A stretch of DNA of 64,000 nucleotides from Barrientosiimonas humi (GTDB taxonomy: Bacteria; Actinomycetota; Actinomycetes; Actinomycetales; Dermatophilaceae): assembly GCF_006716095.1 (NCBI RefSeq), contig NZ_VFOK01000001.1:2759375-2823374 (forward strand), given 5' to 3'. Each line of letters opens with the position of its first letter. Position 1 is the first letter of the stretch. This document shows, in pieces, positions 17,059 to 25,306 of this stretch. Position numbers and translations under genes: made by a program. Below the pieces are notes generated by a model. That model did no database searches and was not told the DNA's origin. It worked only from the letters and a program-made list of their open reading frames with translations.

Positions 17059-18067
17059 CGGTCATCAGCTTGCTCACCCGGTCGGAGTTGAGCGTGAACG
17101 GGTCGACCGGCGGAGCCTGCAGCGTGCCGAGCGCCGGCAGCGCCGGCGCCGACGTGGCGCCCTTGCCGACGGCGTACTCCATCGACCCGGAGTCGACGAG
17201 CACCTTCTGGCCCTCGGGGCTGAGGACGTACTGCAGGAACTGCTGGGCCTGCTTGGCCTTCTTCGAGCTCTTCAGCACCCCGCCCGCCGACAGGCTGACG
17301 AACGCGCCGGGGTCCTGGTTCTTGAAGTAGTGCAGCTTGGTGTTCTTGGTGCCGGCCTTGTCGCCGGCCTGGTCGCGGTACCAGTAGTAGTGAAAGATCA
17401 CGCCGGCCGGGACCTCGCCCGCGTTGACGGCCTTCATCGTCGCGATGTTGTTCTGGTACGTCTTGGAGTTGGTCTTCAGGCCCTTCAGCCAGGCGGCGGT
17501 CGCCGGCTCGCCCTTCTGCGCGAGCATCCCGGCCACGATCGCCTGGAAGTCGGCGCCGCCGGACGCCGCGCCCCACCGGTCCTTCCACGCCGGCTGCTGC
17601 AGGTCCATCAGCGACTTCGGCAGCTGGCCGGCCGGCAGCTTGCTGGGGTTGTAGACCAGCACGGTGGAGCGGGCCGCGATGGCGGTCCAGTCCTTGCTCG
17701 TCGGGACCAGCTTGGGGTCGATGCTGCTCAGCGTGCCGGCCTCGACCGGGGCGAGCAGCTTCGCGCGCTCGACGACGGTCATGGCCGGGGAGTTCTCGGT
17801 GAGGAACACGTCGGCGGGCGAGGCCGCGCCCTCCTCGACGATCTGCTGCCCCATCGAGGAGTCCTGGCCGCGGCGGATCTGGGTCTTGATCCCGGTCTTG
17901 GCGCTGAACGCCTTGGCCCAGCTCTCGGTGACCTCCTTGTGCTGGGAGGAATAGATGATCAGCGCGTTGGGGTCGGCCGCGAACTCCTCCTCACCTCCGC
18001 AGGCTGCCAGCAGGGGGAAGGTGACGCCCACGGCCAGCAGGCCGGACAGGAGAGTGCGACGACGCAC
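17042..18067 (-). CDS. Iron-binding lipoprotein of an ABC transporter (FbpA-like)
   Basis: A 341-residue lipoprotein with signal MRRRTLLSGLLAVGVTFPL and lipobox LAAC. The mature protein has the ferric-binding class features: IIYSSQHKEV near the start, ADVFLTENSPAM, and the YYWYRD segment that carries the paired tyrosines which bind iron in FbpA proteins. The GTG start at 18067 has a strong AAAGGA 7 nt ahead and lies inside the 3' end of the upstream gene, a 77-bp same-strand overlap in another frame. Expression therefore depends on the upstream gene's mRNA, and the head of the operon has an iron box. Confidence 0.9.
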   Translation of the reverse strand: MRRRTLLSGLLAVGVTFPLLAACGGEEEFAADPNALIIYSSQHKEVTESWAKAFSAKTGIKTQIRRGQDSSMGQQIVEEGAASPADVFLTENSPAMTVVERAKLLAPVEAGTLSSIDPKLVPTSKDWTAIAARSTVLVYNPSKLPAGQLPKSLMDLQQPAWKDRWGAASGGADFQAIVAGMLAQKGEPATAAWLKGLKTNSKTYQNNIATMKAVNAGEVPAGVIFHYYWYRDQAGDKAGTKNTKLHYFKNQDPGAFVSLSAGGVLKSSKKAKQAQQFLQYVLSPEGQKVLVDSGSMEYAVGKGATSAPALPALGTLQAPPVDPFTLNSDRVSKLMTDAGIL

Positions 18068-20693
18068 GGTGGTTCCTTTCGACGGGAAGGGGGATCAGCT
18101 GTTGGAGGCGGCGGACGAGCGGGTCCGCCAGGCGCCAGACGAGGCAGCCGACGACGAGCGCGGCGGCGACCCGCAGCGCCGCGGACGGCAACCGACCGCC
18201 CACGTCGGGCACCAGGTCGAACACCTGGAACTGCACGAGGTAGAGGTACAGCGAGGCCGCGCCCACGGTGCCGGCGGCGGACGCGAGGCGGCGCGGCAGG
18301 CGTACGGCGGGGACGAGGGCGAGCAGCACGATGCCGGCGAGCACGGTGGCGTTGCGGATCGGGTCGTCGAAGAAGGTGACGATCCCGATCGTGGCCAGCG
18401 CCAACGTGATTCGGCGTCGGCGGGCCGTGCCGGCGTGCGCCAGCGCGACCCCGGTCGCGAACAGCCAGAAGACGGTCGGAGCGATGCCGCGGATGGTGCC
18501 GTCGGCGACCGCGAGGATGACGAACCGCGGCACCAGGGCGATCGCCGCGACGGCGACGCTGACCCGCCACGGGTCGCGGGCGTACGCCCGGGAGACCGGC
18601 GGCAGGCTCAGCGCGGCGACCATGATCGCGACCGACGCGAGCAGCGCGTCGACGAACCAGAGCTCGTTGCGGCTGCCGTACGTCACGTCGCCGGCGATCC
18701 AGTTGACCGCGCCGACGTTGGCCCAGCCGTAGCGGCCGGTGGTCACCAGGCCGACCAGCGCGACGACCGCGGCGGGCACCAGGATGCCGAGGCCGGTGCG
18801 GGCCGAGGCGAGCGCACGGCGCACCGGGTCGACGCCGGAGAGGCTGAACCGGCCGGCGTTGTAACCGGCGACGACGAGCAGCACGTGCGCCCCGCCGACG
18901 ATCCAGAACAGGTCGGCGTGGGTGCCGAGGATGATCAGCGCGGCCACCGCACGCAGCACGACGGAGGTCTCCAGCGGCGTGCGGCCCTGCTCGCCGCCGC
19001 CCGCGGCGAGGTCGCGCAGCGACCGGTGGTGCCAGTCGCGGGGCAGCTCGCCGAGCAGCTCGGCCAGGCGCGTCGCGGCCTGCACGTGGCTGAGCGAGTC
19101 GCCGCCCAGCTCGACGAAAGACCTTGCGGTGTCGACGGACTCGGGGTCGAGACCCAGCACGCGGGCGACCGTGCCGGCCACCTGCACCTCGAGCGGGGGC
19201 CCGTCGCCGGGGCGCTCCGGCGCGGGGTCGGCGCCCTCGGTCTCGAGCGCGGCTCGCACCAGCGCGTCGCAGCCGGGCCGGTCGACCTTGCCGTTGTCGC
19301 GACGGGCCAGCGGAGCGACGGCCACCGCGACCGCGGCGGGGCCGAGCCCGGTGAGCTCCGCGACGAGCGCCCGGAGCCGGCGGGCGGTGGCGGCCGCGTC
19401 GTGGCGACCACGTGCGGCGCTCGACCGGTCGCCGCCGACGGTCGGCGGCTCGACTAGCACCCGCAGCTGCGCGTCGCCGCCGGTCACGCAGGTCTCGAAT
19501 CCCGTTGCCTGCAGGGCGTTCTCGACCTGGGCGACGTCGATGCGGTGGCCCATGACCTTCACGAACCCGCTGCGCCGGCCGACCATGCGCACCAGCCCGT
19601 CGGCATCGACGGTCGCGAGGTCGCCGGTGCGCAGCTCGTGCTGCATGCGGCCGACGGCGAGGTCGTCGGGGTGCTCGGCATAGCCGAGCATCACGCCCGG
19701 CCCGGTGACGACCAGCTCGCCCACGTCACCGGTGGCCTGCGGGACCGACCGGTCCAGGCGTACGCCCGTGCCCGGCACCGCGCGCCCGACGGCATCGGGG
19801 GCGGCGGCCACCTCCGCCGGCGGGAGCACGGCGATGCGGGCGGTGGCCTCGGTCTGGCCGTACATCACCGCGAGGTCCCAGCCGCGGCGCGTGCCGAGGT
19901 CGGCCAGGTCGAGCACCGCCCCAGGCTCGAGGCGGCCACCGGCCTGGGTCACCAGGCGCAGCGACGGGTGCGGGTCGGCCAGGCCACCCGCGAGCGCGAG
20001 CCGCGCAGAGTGCGGGACGACGGCGAGCGTGGTCACGCCATGCCGGTCGACGGCCTCCCAGAAGCCGGGCTCGTGCACCGAGCCGCGGTGCAGCACCACC
20101 GAGGCGCCGGCGCGCAGGTGGGAGTGCAGCACCGACAGGCCGTAGCAGTAGGTCAGCGGCAGCGACGTGATCGCCCGGTCGGCCGCGGTGAGCGACAGCG
20201 CCTGGGCGATGGCGTCGGCGTTGGCGCGCAGGTTGTCGTGCGAGAGGCGCACCAGCTTGGGCGAGCCGGTGCTGCCGGAGGTGCTGAGCAGCAGGGCCAG
20301 GTCGGGGTGCAGCAGGTGGCGCGGACCCGTCCACGGCTCCTCGCCCAGCACCTCGACCGTGTCGCCGAGGAAGGCGAGGTCGGGGCGGTATCGGGTCAGG
20401 ATCGGCGCGGCCGCAGGCCCGGGCGCGGCGACCAGCGCGACGTGGCCCGCGTGCAGCGTCGCGAGATAGGCGACGAGCGCGTCGAGGTCGGGGCGCGGAA
20501 AGACCTGCACCAGGCAGCGCCCGTCGGCGGCGTCGGGCAGGCGCGCCGCCGCCCGGTCGACCAGCTCGCGCAGCTGCGCATGGGTCACCGCACGGTCGCC
20601 GACCACCAGCGCGGGGGCGTCACCGACGGCCGTCGCCCCCGCGAGCACCGACGTCGCCGCGGCGCGCGGCGACGGCAGTAGGGTCCCTGTCAT
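17991..20693 (-). CDS. Adenylation-carrier-acyltransferase fusion protein (single-module NRPS-like enzyme)
   Basis: A 900-residue protein with three parts. Residues about 1-470 form an AMP-forming adenylation domain: TSGSTGSPK (about 140), YGQTEA (about 279), RTGDLA, GRRSGFVKVMGHRI and NGKVDR (about 468). Residues about 500-575 form a carrier domain, with the phosphopantetheine Ser (about 533) in LGGDSLSH. Residues about 585-870 form a membrane acyltransferase-3-like domain starting LRAVAALIILGTHAD, with about ten hydrophobic segments. There is no condensation or thioesterase domain. The A4 region (LPLTYCYGLSVLHSHL) resembles acyl/aryl ligases more than amino-acid domains. A plausible role is activating an acid, loading it on the carrier and passing it to a membrane-side acceptor. 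The substrate is unknown. It is the first gene of the iron-transporter operon. Confidence 0.85.
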   Translation of the reverse strand: MTGTLLPSPRAAATSVLAGATAVGDAPALVVGDRAVTHAQLRELVDRAAARLPDAADGRCLVQVFPRPDLDALVAYLATLHAGHVALVAAPGPAAAPILTRYRPDLAFLGDTVEVLGEEPWTGPRHLLHPDLALLLSTSGSTGSPKLVRLSHDNLRANADAIAQALSLTAADRAITSLPLTYCYGLSVLHSHLRAGASVVLHRGSVHEPGFWEAVDRHGVTTLAVVPHSARLALAGGLADPHPSLRLVTQAGGRLEPGAVLDLADLGTRRGWDLAVMYGQTEATARIAVLPPAEVAAAPDAVGRAVPGTGVRLDRSVPQATGDVGELVVTGPGVMLGYAEHPDDLAVGRMQHELRTGDLATVDADGLVRMVGRRSGFVKVMGHRIDVAQVENALQATGFETCVTGGDAQLRVLVEPPTVGGDRSSAARGRHDAAATARRLRALVAELTGLGPAAVAVAVAPLARRDNGKVDRPGCDALVRAALETEGADPAPERPGDGPPLEVQVAGTVARVLGLDPESVDTARSFVELGGDSLSHVQAATRLAELLGELPRDWHHRSLRDLAAGGGEQGRTPLETSVVLRAVAALIILGTHADLFWIVGGAHVLLVVAGYNAGRFSLSGVDPVRRALASARTGLGILVPAAVVALVGLVTTGRYGWANVGAVNWIAGDVTYGSRNELWFVDALLASVAIMVAALSLPPVSRAYARDPWRVSVAVAAIALVPRFVILAVADGTIRGIAPTVFWLFATGVALAHAGTARRRRITLALATIGIVTFFDDPIRNATVLAGIVLLALVPAVRLPRRLASAAGTVGAASLYLYLVQFQVFDLVPDVGGRLPSAALRVAAALVVGCLVWRLADPLVRRLQQLIPLPVERNHRASSHSPVRPAGRGRHLPPAGSLRR

Positions 20694-20712
20694 GAAGGTG
20701 AGGCTAACTTAA
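20694..20712. promoter_or_regulatory. Iron box (IdeR/DmdR-type operator) between divergent starts
   Basis: The 19 bp GAAGGTGAGGCTAACTTAA fill the whole gap between the ATG of the adenylating enzyme (minus) and the GTG of the phosphopantetheinyl transferase (plus). Against the palindromic consensus TTAGGTTAGGCTAACCTAA it matches at 15 of 19 positions. IdeR/DmdR repressors with Fe2+ bind such boxes and shut transcription when iron is plentiful. TAACTT on the plus strand and TTAGCC on the minus strand could serve as -10 elements, which would make both messages nearly leaderless. Confidence 0.78.
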
Positions 20713-21273
20713 GTGCCGGCTGTGACTCTGCGCGGTTCCGAAGTCTGGTGGGCGCGGCTCGCCCTGGCCGACATCGCGCTGGTCCGCACGCTCAGCCCGG
20801 TCGAGCGCGCGCGCCTGGACGCCCTCGCCCGCCCCGCCGACCGCGCCCGCTCGTTGCTCGCCGCCGCGCTGGTGCGCGCGGTCGCCGGTCGGCTGCTCGA
20901 CCTCCCGCCCGGCGACGTGCCGGTCGAGCGCACCTGCCCCGACTGCGGCCGACCGCACGGCCGCCCGCGGCTCGACCTCCCCGGAGCGCCCCAGCTGTCG
21001 GTGTCGCACTCCGGGCTGCTCGTGGTGGTCGCCGCGCACGACGGCCCCGTCGGCGTCGACGTGCAGCGGATCGCGGACGTGCCGGCCGGGACCGACGCCG
21101 GCGCCTGGGTGCGCGACGAGGCCGTGGTCAAGGCGGGGCTGGTCGCCGGCGCCGCGCAGGTGCTCGGGCTCTCTCCGCCGCTGCCCGGTTACGCGTCCGC
21201 GCTCGCGCTGCCGAGGGCGTACGCCGGGGGGCGGGTGGCGCAGCACGACGCCGCCGCGCTGCTCACCCCCTGA
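20713..21273 (+). CDS. 4'-phosphopantetheinyl transferase, short Sfp type
   Basis: A 186-residue protein if started at the GTG at 20713; the in-frame GTG at 20722 (183 residues) fits better if transcription starts inside the iron box. It transfers 4'-phosphopantetheine from CoA to a carrier-protein serine. Motifs seen are VGVDVQRI, the Mg-binding Asp region, and WVRDEAVVKAGL, corresponding to the WxxKEAxxK signature. The middle contains CPDCGRPHGRP and LSVSHSG, as in Sfp-family enzymes. The obvious substrate is the carrier domain encoded divergently 19 bp away, presumably co-regulated by iron. Confidence 0.9.
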   Translation: MPAVTLRGSEVWWARLALADIALVRTLSPVERARLDALARPADRARSLLAAALVRAVAGRLLDLPPGDVPVERTCPDCGRPHGRPRLDLPGAPQLSVSHSGLLVVVAAHDGPVGVDVQRIADVPAGTDAGAWVRDEAVVKAGLVAGAAQVLGLSPPLPGYASALALPRAYAGGRVAQHDAAALLTP

Positions 21274-21288
21274 TCCCGGCGCCGACGG

Positions 21289-22458
21289 TCAGGTGCCGTC
21301 GACCGTCTTGGCCGAGGTGACGAAGCCACCGATCGGGGTGCCCTTGCCCGCCACCTTCGTGCTCTTCAGGTTGGCCAGATCGAAGCGCACCAGGTCGCCG
21401 TCGCCGCACTGACCGCCCCAGCTCGTGAGGTAGGCCGTGTCGCCGTACGCCCCCGCCACCTGGCGGGTGTCGCTTTCGTCGACCTTGAGCGGCTCGTAGC
21501 TCGCGCCGCGGGAGATCCAGGCGGATCCACAGACACCCGGCACCTCGTAGACCAACCCCGGGTTGACCCGACGCGCCTGCGACGCCTGGTCCCCGTGGTC
21601 GACCAGCCGCTGCGGAGCGGCCGTCCCGTAGAACTGCGCCATGTACGCGGTGGAGCCGCTCGGGTCCGCGTCTCCCGGTGCGGAGCAGTCCATGGTGAAG
21701 TCCTCGTACGACAGCTGCGGACCGGGCGAGCAGGACGCACGTCCAGACGGCACCTCGATCTGCCGCAGCTCGGTGCCCGACCTGAGGTCGAACAGGCGAA
21801 TCCGACCTCCGTCGTCGGCGATCCAGAACCGCTTTCCGTCGGCGGAAGCGACGACCTCGGCTGACGGCGAGAAGCTCCCTTCGTACGTGCGGACCGGCTT
21901 GCCGGAGCGGTCGAACAGCTGCGGCGACTGCTTCGGGCGGGCGACGAGCAACCCGTCCTGCACGAGCACGGCGTCGCCGCCGTCCTTGACCCGGACGTAC
22001 GTCGGCTTGCCGGTCGCGGTGTCCCAGATCGTGTAGCGCGACTCCCCGCCGCCCTTGGCCCGGATCGCGGTCACGACCGTGCGGGCGTTGCTGCTGATGT
22101 CGGCGACCTCGGCGCCGTCGGACACCTCGCCGACGGTGGCGTGCCGGCCGTCGGGCGCGCGCAGCACGAGCGTGCCCTTGCCGTCCTGGGGTCCGGTCTC
22201 GTGCCGGACGATCGCGGTGAATCCGAGGGCGGTCTTGGAGCCGGCCGCCGGGACGATGCTGCCCGCGCCGCGCCCGGACCCGTTCCCCGAGCCACCCTCG
22301 GACCCGCTCCCCTGGCTCGGCGACGAGGTCGCCGCCCCGCCGGGTGCCGTCGCGCCCTGGTTGGTGGTCTGGCAGCCGAGGCTGCCGATGGACCCCAGGC
22401 CCAGCAGCGCCAGCGTGGCGCCGGTCGTGAGCGTGTGCCGAATTCCCTTGCGTGCCAT
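21289..22458 (-). CDS. Predicted lipoprotein with beta-propeller-like repeats
   Basis: A 389-residue protein. The signal peptide MARKGIRHTLTTGATLALLGL has a lipobox-like SLGC, then a Gly/Ser-rich linker to about residue 70. The remainder is beta-rich and reads like an irregular WD/PQQ-type propeller with blades such as YTIWDTATGKP, QLFDRSGKPVRTY and IRLFDLRSGTEL. Four or more cysteines (SCSPG, MDCSAP, GVCGSA, GGQCGDG) may form disulfides outside the cell. It converges on the phosphopantetheinyl transferase gene. No enzyme motif is seen and the function is unknown. Confidence 0.7.
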   Translation of the reverse strand: MARKGIRHTLTTGATLALLGLGSIGSLGCQTTNQGATAPGGAATSSPSQGSGSEGGSGNGSGRGAGSIVPAAGSKTALGFTAIVRHETGPQDGKGTLVLRAPDGRHATVGEVSDGAEVADISSNARTVVTAIRAKGGGESRYTIWDTATGKPTYVRVKDGGDAVLVQDGLLVARPKQSPQLFDRSGKPVRTYEGSFSPSAEVVASADGKRFWIADDGGRIRLFDLRSGTELRQIEVPSGRASCSPGPQLSYEDFTMDCSAPGDADPSGSTAYMAQFYGTAAPQRLVDHGDQASQARRVNPGLVYEVPGVCGSAWISRGASYEPLKVDESDTRQVAGAYGDTAYLTSWGGQCGDGDLVRFDLANLKSTKVAGKGTPIGGFVTSAKTVDGT

Positions 22459-22626
22459 GACTTCCCCTCGAGTCGAGTACGGATCGTGCCCCCTGGCACG
22501 AGATCCTTCACCGGGTGCGACCGGTCAGCGGCGTGTGCCGATGCTCCGACTGCCAGCCTGGCGATGCCGTTCCCCCGATCGGCACCAGACTTGGACCGAT
22601 CTTTCGCCGACCCTGGTCCTAGGACC

Positions 22627-23013
22627 TCAGACGAGAGCGCCGATCCACCACCCGAGCCCCGCCGCCGCGGTGGCGCCCACGACGACGCCCAGCCCGGTCA
22701 GCAGCCCGGCCGCCCACCGGCGCTCCTGCAGCAGCCGCACCGTCTCGAGGCTCGCGGTCGAGAAGGTGGTGTAGCCGCCCAGGAAGCCGGTGCCCGCCAC
22801 CAGCTGCCACTCGGCCGGCAGCGCCCGGGCGGCGACCAGGCCGGTGAGCAGCCCGAGGAGGAACGAGCCGCTGAGGTTGATCGCGATCGTGCCCCACGGC
22901 AGCGCGCCGGAGGTGCGCTCGCGCACGAACCCGTCGATCACGAAGCGCGCGGCGGCGCCGAGTCCGCCTGCGACACAGAGCAACCCGAAGACCACGGGCG
23001 TGACGTCACCCAC
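22627..23013 (-). CDS. crcB: Fluoride channel subunit CrcB/Fluc (second copy)
   Basis: A 128-residue protein with four membrane segments. The CrcB signatures are visible: GGLGAAARFVIDGF, NLSGSFLLGLL with the pore Asn, and GFLGGYTTFSTASLE with the central sodium site and phenylalanine box. Fluc channels export fluoride as dual-topology dimers; Gram-positive bacteria often encode two homologues that form a heterodimer. Its start overlaps the end of the upstream crcB copy by 8 bp. Confidence 0.95.
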   Translation of the reverse strand: MGDVTPVVFGLLCVAGGLGAAARFVIDGFVRERTSGALPWGTIAINLSGSFLLGLLTGLVAARALPAEWQLVAGTGFLGGYTTFSTASLETVRLLQERRWAAGLLTGLGVVVGATAAAGLGWWIGALV

Positions 23014-23461
23014 CGCGCGCCTCCCGCGATCGGTGCGTGACGGCGGCGAGCGCGATGCCGGCGAAGGTCGCGGCGGCGCCGACGACCACGGTGAGGAGGG
23101 CGTACGTCAGGCCGGCGGTGGTGCGCCCGTCACCGAGCAGCCGGGCCGCGTCGGTCGCGAGCGTGCTGTAGGTCGTGAAGCCGCCGAGCAGCCCGGTGCC
23201 GAGCAGCAGCCGCACCGGGCGGCGGCGGCCACCGTCGGGGCCGCGCCGGGCGAGCCCGTCGAGCAGCCAGCCGAGCAGGAAGGCGCCGACGACGTTGATC
23301 ACGAGGACCGCGACCGGGATGCCGTCGACGGGCGGGAACGCGAGGCTGATCCCTTCGCGCGCACCGGTGCCCAGCGCGCCGCCGACCAGCACCAGCAGCA
23401 GGTACGCCGGGCGCAGGTGCGGCGGTCGATGCCTGGCCTCCGGTGTCACGCAGGACAGCAT
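23006..23461 (-). CDS. crcB: Fluoride channel subunit CrcB/Fluc (first copy)
   Basis: A 151-residue protein with four membrane segments and a longer polar N-terminus (about 20 residues, several His/Arg). Family motifs are GGALGTGAREGISL, NVVGAFLLGWLLDG and LLGGFTTYSTLATD. It forms an adjacent pair with the next gene, and the two probably make a heterodimeric fluoride exporter. The gap from the ABC gene upstream is 45 bp. I found no crcB fluoride riboswitch in that gap. Confidence 0.94.
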   Translation of the reverse strand: MLSCVTPEARHRPPHLRPAYLLLVLVGGALGTGAREGISLAFPPVDGIPVAVLVINVVGAFLLGWLLDGLARRGPDGGRRRPVRLLLGTGLLGGFTTYSTLATDAARLLGDGRTTAGLTYALLTVVVGAAATFAGIALAAVTHRSREARGG

Positions 23462-23506
23462 GGCGAGGCCGGGCGCGCGAGTCGAGCAGCAGCGACCTCG
23501 TGCTGG

Positions 23507-25306
23507 TCAGCGGTATCCCGCCGCCTGCAGCGCGTAGAGGTCGGCATAGCGACCGCCCGCCGCCATCAGGTCGGCGTGCGTGCCGACCTCGGCGACGCCG
23601 CCGTCGGCGAGCACGATCACCAGGTCGGCCGCCGCGACGGTGGAGAAGCGGTGGGTGATGAGCAGCGTGACGCCGCCACGCCCGCCGGTCGCACGAGCCG
23701 CCTCGGCGTAGCGGTCGAAGAGCGCGTGCTCGGTCGCGGGGTCCAGCGCCGACGTCGGCTCGTCGAGCACCAGCAGCAACGGGTCGAGCCGCACCATCGC
23801 GCGGGCGACCGCGAGCCGCTGCCACTGCCCGCCGGAGATGTCGACCCCGCCCGGCCAGGCGGCGCCGAGCTGGGTGTCCAGCCCGTCGGGGAGCGCCCGC
23901 AGCACGTCGCTCGCCGAGGAGTCCTCGAGCGCGCGCAGCACCCGCGAGTCGATCTCTGCCCGCCCTGCGTCGAGGACCTCCACCGACCCGGCGCCGACCG
24001 CCTCGCGGGCGGTGAGCTCGAGCCGGGCGTGGTCCTGGAAGGCGCCGGAGCACCGGGCGCGCCAGGCCGGCAGGTCGAGCGCGCGCAGGTCGACGCCGTC
24101 GACGAGGATGCGGCCGGAGGACAGGTCGTGCATGCCGGTGAGCAGCTTGACCAGCGTCGACTTGCCGGCGCCGTTCTCGCCCACGACCGCGACCACCGCG
24201 CCGGCCGGCAGGTGCAGGTCGATGTCGCTCAGCGACTCCCGGTCGGCACCCGGATAGCGAAAACCCACGCCCTGCAACCGGATTCCGTCGGTCAGCCGCG
24301 CGGGCGGGGCGGCCGTCCCGGCGTGCTCCTCGTCGACCGTCCGCGCGTAGTCCTCCAGCCACCGATAGCGACTGACCGCGCGCAGCGCGCCCGACAGCCC
24401 GCTGATCACCCACTGCAGATCGGTGACCGACTCGCGCAGCTGACCGACGACCAGGACGCCCGTGACGAGCCGCCCCGGGTCGATCCGGCCATCCAGCGCG
24501 TCACGCACCATCCAGGCCAGGATCGCCGCGGCCGCGCCGAGGTAGCCCACCGCGAGCACGATCGACCACCCGGCGGTGCGCACCTCGGCGGTGCGGTGCG
24601 GGTGACGCCACCGGGCGGCCTCGCGCGACAGCAGGTCCAGCGCCCACCGGCGAGCGCCGAGCACGCGCAGCTCGGACGAGGCGACCGGTGCCGTCGCCGC
24701 GCCCAGCAGGTGCGCGCTGCGGCGACCGGCCTCCGCGCCCGCCTTCTCGGCCTCCGCCTCCCACTGGATCGACCGGCGCCCGAGCCAGGTGGCCGGCAGC
24801 GCGACCGCGAGCAGCAGGAGCAGCCGCCAGTCGGCGGTGGCCGCGACGACGATCGTGATGACCGGTCCGGCCAGGTTGTTGAGCACGTTGACCAGCAGGT
24901 TGTACGCCATCCCCACCCTCCCCAGCCGCTCGGCCAGCGCCTGGGCCTGGTCCTGGTGGGCCGGGTCCTCGAGGTGGTCGAGCGTGGCCGCCTCGCCGGA
25001 CAGCTGTCCCACGCGCAGGTCGATGGCGTGACCGACCCGCTCCATCAGCACCAGCCGCGACTCCACCCCGACGATCACCAGGAGGAAGTTGAGCGCCCGG
25101 GAGAGCACGAGCCCTCCAGCGCCGAGCAGCACGAGCGTCAGGTCGCGGGCCGCCAGGCCGCCCACGACGAGTCCGGCGAAGAGCGGGAAGAGCGCCGTCA
25201 GCACCCGGGAGACGACCTCGAGCAGCGCGGCCACCGCGTGCCCGCGGCCCTGCTCCCACGCGATGCGCGTGACGAGGCGCAGCGAGGTCCACCAGCCGCC
25301 GTTCAT
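23507..25306 (-). CDS. ABC exporter half-transporter (second of a pair)
   Basis: A 599-residue protein. The N-terminal membrane domain (about 1-330, six segments) is fused to an ATPase domain. Walker A is GENGAGKST, the signature is ISGGQWQR and Walker B is LLVLDEPTSALD, followed by the ITHRFST switch. The ATG at 25306 overlaps the stop codon of its partner by 4 bp, so the two are coupled and probably form a heterodimer. Similar ABCB/MsbA-like pairs in actinobacteria export drugs or peptides. The substrate cannot be told from the sequence. Control by the divergent regulator at 27.2 kb is likely. Confidence 0.9.
   Translation of the reverse strand: MNGGWWTSLRLVTRIAWEQGRGHAVAALLEVVSRVLTALFPLFAGLVVGGLAARDLTLVLLGAGGLVLSRALNFLLVIVGVESRLVLMERVGHAIDLRVGQLSGEAATLDHLEDPAHQDQAQALAERLGRVGMAYNLLVNVLNNLAGPVITIVVAATADWRLLLLLAVALPATWLGRRSIQWEAEAEKAGAEAGRRSAHLLGAATAPVASSELRVLGARRWALDLLSREAARWRHPHRTAEVRTAGWSIVLAVGYLGAAAAILAWMVRDALDGRIDPGRLVTGVLVVGQLRESVTDLQWVISGLSGALRAVSRYRWLEDYARTVDEEHAGTAAPPARLTDGIRLQGVGFRYPGADRESLSDIDLHLPAGAVVAVVGENGAGKSTLVKLLTGMHDLSSGRILVDGVDLRALDLPAWRARCSGAFQDHARLELTAREAVGAGSVEVLDAGRAEIDSRVLRALEDSSASDVLRALPDGLDTQLGAAWPGGVDISGGQWQRLAVARAMVRLDPLLLVLDEPTSALDPATEHALFDRYAEAARATGGRGGVTLLITHRFSTVAAADLVIVLADGGVAEVGTHADLMAAGGRYADLYALQAAGYR

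Noticed and set aside
23462-23506. Fluoride riboswitch ahead of the crcB pair
   Set aside because: The gap is only 45 bp and shows no conserved pseudoknot sequence.
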